Source of the DNA: Xestospongia bergquistia
Taxonomy: Eukaryota > Porifera > Demospongiae > Haplosclerida > Petrosiidae
DNA length: 64,000 nucleotides
Assembly (NCBI GenBank): GCA_963965975.1
Contig: OZ014423.1
Location: 6,040,301 to 6,104,300 of the forward strand
Reading direction: 5' to 3'
The notes under the pieces are model-generated. The model ran no database searches and was not told where the DNA came from. It was given only the letters and a program-made list of their open reading frames with translations. Numbering within the stretch: position 1 is the first letter of the stretch; each line of letters opens with the position of its first letter. Positions 62,451 to 64,000 of the stretch are shown here, piece by piece. The translations under genes were made by a program, and so were the position numbers.

Positions 62451-62704
62451 GTGAATATGCATCTATTAATGAGAAGGGAGCAGCTACAGTAATGACAGTT
62501 GAACTAGAGCTCTTCAATGGATCAATGATTAGTCTTCTTGGTAAATCTGAAAACAATGCTATTGATATGAGGTAAGACACTTAATATTCATCGATTATTG
62601 GTATGGCAACAGAGTCATTATCAAATTATTTTTATAGGATAGTTGTTTTATGTGGGCGGGGCTCCAAAGAAGAAAGCATATTTGTTAGAAGTCAATAAGA
62701 AAGG
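62451..62704 (+). other. Two exon-like segments of unknown protein
   Basis: The segment 62451-62571 is bounded by TTTACAG and AG|GTAAGA and reads EYASINEKGAATVMTVELEL followed by FNGSMISLLGKSENNAIDMR. A second, ending at 62704 before GTATGT, reads LFYVGGAPKKKAYLLEVNKK. Their phases do not join in any simple way, so they may be remnants or parts of differently spliced transcripts. I do not recognise the protein; the L-F-Y-V-G-G string is laminin-G-like, but that is too short to rely on. Confidence 0.3.
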
Positions 62705-62965
62705 GTATGTTGCTATTGTGTGCTATTATGCATCTATTTCACACTATTATGCATCCATTTCAAATTATTTTGCATCCATTTTGTAATAGTATTGTGTATT
62801 TTTGTTTGGTATCCATCCATTGAAATATCTATCTAAAGTACTATTATTACTTCCATCAGTCCATAATGTGCTCTTGAAAATATTTATTGTAAATAAAATA
62901 GATGTACATAGGATATCATTGAAGTACATGACATTCTCTTGTAGTGTAGATCTATTTCTTCCTAA

Positions 62966-63760
62966 TCATGTCAAGTTCATCTCTGGTAATGGAGTAGCCA
63001 AGCGAATAATTATGTCTGGTACTATAAGTCCAGATTGGATTGTTGGTGTTGCTGACCTAATAGTAATTTGAGGGATTACTAACATTGATTTATCAGTACT
63101 GTTGTGAATTGTTGGTATAGACGGTTTATGTTCTGTTTGCTGTGTTAAGATGTCTGGTAATATTTTATCCTTCATTGTCATGTCATCTTGTATATTATTA
63201 ATATAGGGATCAACTTTTGGTGTAGCAATTGTGGGTTTAAATTTTCTTTTTTGTTTCTCTTTCATTTTAGTCTGTTGTGTGGGTCTGCGTTGTAGAGTAC
63301 AAATAGCATATGGAGAGGGTAGATTAGTAGGAGATACTAATAATGGACTCAGTTGTCGTCTTTGTAGCTCAATTTTAGCTGAATATATACTTAAATCATC
63401 AGTTGTTGTGGATTGCTTTGTTAGAGATGACAGTGGTAACAATGATCTAGTGTGGCTTGATATGTTCTTGTGTTTAATAAAGTGATTTGCTTGCGATTTT
63501 CTACTGTCAGTTGTAGATTGAAGATTTACTGCATTTCTAAGTTGTAGAACTCTGGGAGGTTTCTGATATGGAGAGACTGAATTATCAGTGAAAATACTTA
63601 TAGAGGACAAAGTTTTAACTCTGTTATTTAGTGTTATCTGAGCTAAGCTGCCATTGTCTCTCAAACCTGCAATTTTTTTTGATGCCTCTTCTAGTGAAAG
63701 GTGCTGTTTAGCTCTTGGTCTCAATCTTTGTAATCTAATTCCACTCTCTTTTGCAGACAT
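62966..63760 (-). CDS. Hypothetical basic, low-complexity protein (264 aa)
   Basis: A single open frame of 264 codons starts MSAKESGIRLQRLRPRAKQ. A TAA stop lies in the same frame about 30 nt upstream. The product is rich in Lys, Arg, Ser, Thr and Pro, with no signal peptide, membrane segment or catalytic motif, and looks mostly disordered. Basic stretches such as KMKEKQKRKFKP could be a nuclear localisation signal. I do not recognise a family. The block AVNLQSTTDS (about 63505-63532) has a near copy just upstream of the start (VNLQSATEG, about 63765-63792) in another frame. An acceptor-like GTTTTTAG at 63893 is followed by an open stretch (HDQQIRGIDKEKYDQLYQ), so the true gene may have an upstream exon. 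In AT-rich DNA this length is unlikely by chance, but expression is unproved. Confidence 0.5.
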   Translation of the reverse strand: MSAKESGIRLQRLRPRAKQHLSLEEASKKIAGLRDNGSLAQITLNNRVKTLSSISIFTDNSVSPYQKPPRVLQLRNAVNLQSTTDSRKSQANHFIKHKNISSHTRSLLPLSSLTKQSTTTDDLSIYSAKIELQRRQLSPLLVSPTNLPSPYAICTLQRRPTQQTKMKEKQKRKFKPTIATPKVDPYINNIQDDMTMKDKILPDILTQQTEHKPSIPTIHNSTDKSMLVIPQITIRSATPTIQSGLIVPDIIIRLATPLPEMNLT

Positions 63761-64000
63761 TGATGCCTTCAGTTGCAGACTGAAGATTTACTGAAGTTGA
63801 AGTCAGTTGCAAGTTATTGGTTTGATATAACTGATCATACTTTTCCTTGTCAATGCCTCTAATCTGTTGGTCATGAAACTATTTATCATTTCCTAAAAAC
63901 ACAATTATTCAGTTTATTCATGAATAATTCCCTCAGTTGTTTGGTGTGTGTTGCTTAGTAAGAGCACTACAATATCAATGAATATATATATTATAGTAAT
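63761..64000. other. Possible upstream exon of the hypothetical gene; otherwise nothing seen
   Basis: On the minus strand an acceptor-like GTTTTTAG ends at 63893. The following sequence contains a stretch of about 45 codons reading RGIDKEKYDQLYQTNN in one frame, which runs into the 264-codon ORF in a different frame. No clean splice pair connecting them was found. Confidence 0.3.

Overview
The window looks like nuclear DNA of an early-branching metazoan, most probably a demosponge. This is inferred from AT-rich DNA, GT-AG introns of only 41-54 nt in the small genes, and secreted giant repeat proteins beside ordinary animal genes (PRELI family, CD225-like, UBE4-type U-box). No species can be proved from the sequence alone.

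Region 1 (1-53976, about 84% of the window) holds two divergently transcribed genes for giant secreted proteins built from one Ig-like repeat of about 127 residues. The minus-strand gene runs off the left edge: a 43-nt exon carries the signal peptide, a 223-nt intron follows, then an exon that stays open from 4767 to base 1 (about 1,600 residues visible, 13 repeat units). The plus-strand gene (5926-53976) is a single uninterrupted 48-kb reading frame of 16,016 codons with a signal peptide and, by hand count, about 126 repeats. The repeat reads roughly P-x-L-x-x-F-x-L-D-M-N-x-G-x-L-x-L-T-F-S-E-T-V-N, then Y-T-L-T-G-G, D-L-N-E-I-K, L-A-T-x-x-N-N-T-Y-L-S and D-M-N-G-N. This is closest in style to bacterial Ig-like domains of the Big_5/SbsA type. 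The repeats are ordered at a higher level: unusual variants (an F-x-x-F-D module with a Cys pair, an E-P-V module, an F-D-D-V module, a module lacking L-A-T) recur every 18 repeats, giving a super-unit of about 2,280 residues / 6.86 kb. The minus-strand paralogue starts with the same module order. The two genes share an intergenic region of about 890 bp that is probably a bidirectional promoter.

Region 2 (54.0-56.0 kb) holds two small, intron-containing genes that converge: a PRELI/MSF1-family gene (plus strand, six exons, 182 aa, mitochondrial lipid transfer) and a CD225/dispanin-like two-helix membrane protein (minus strand, three exons, 194 aa).

Region 3 (56.0-61.7 kb) has no gene I can support. 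It carries four tandem arrays in a row: a 62/63-bp minisatellite (about 30 copies), a 31-bp array, an 88-bp array, and a cluster of short CCCAG...CTGGG palindromes.

Region 4 (61.7-64.0 kb) contains the last two exons of a UBE4-type U-box gene on the minus strand. They lie between two inverted arms of about 97 bp, with a damaged splice acceptor, and are probably a remnant. Two exon-like pieces on the plus strand and a 264-codon basic, low-complexity ORF on the minus strand follow.

The two giant proteins are inferred to be very long, heavily N-glycosylated extracellular fibres or matrix/adhesion molecules. Ser-Gly runs in four repeats of the larger one could carry glycosaminoglycan chains.
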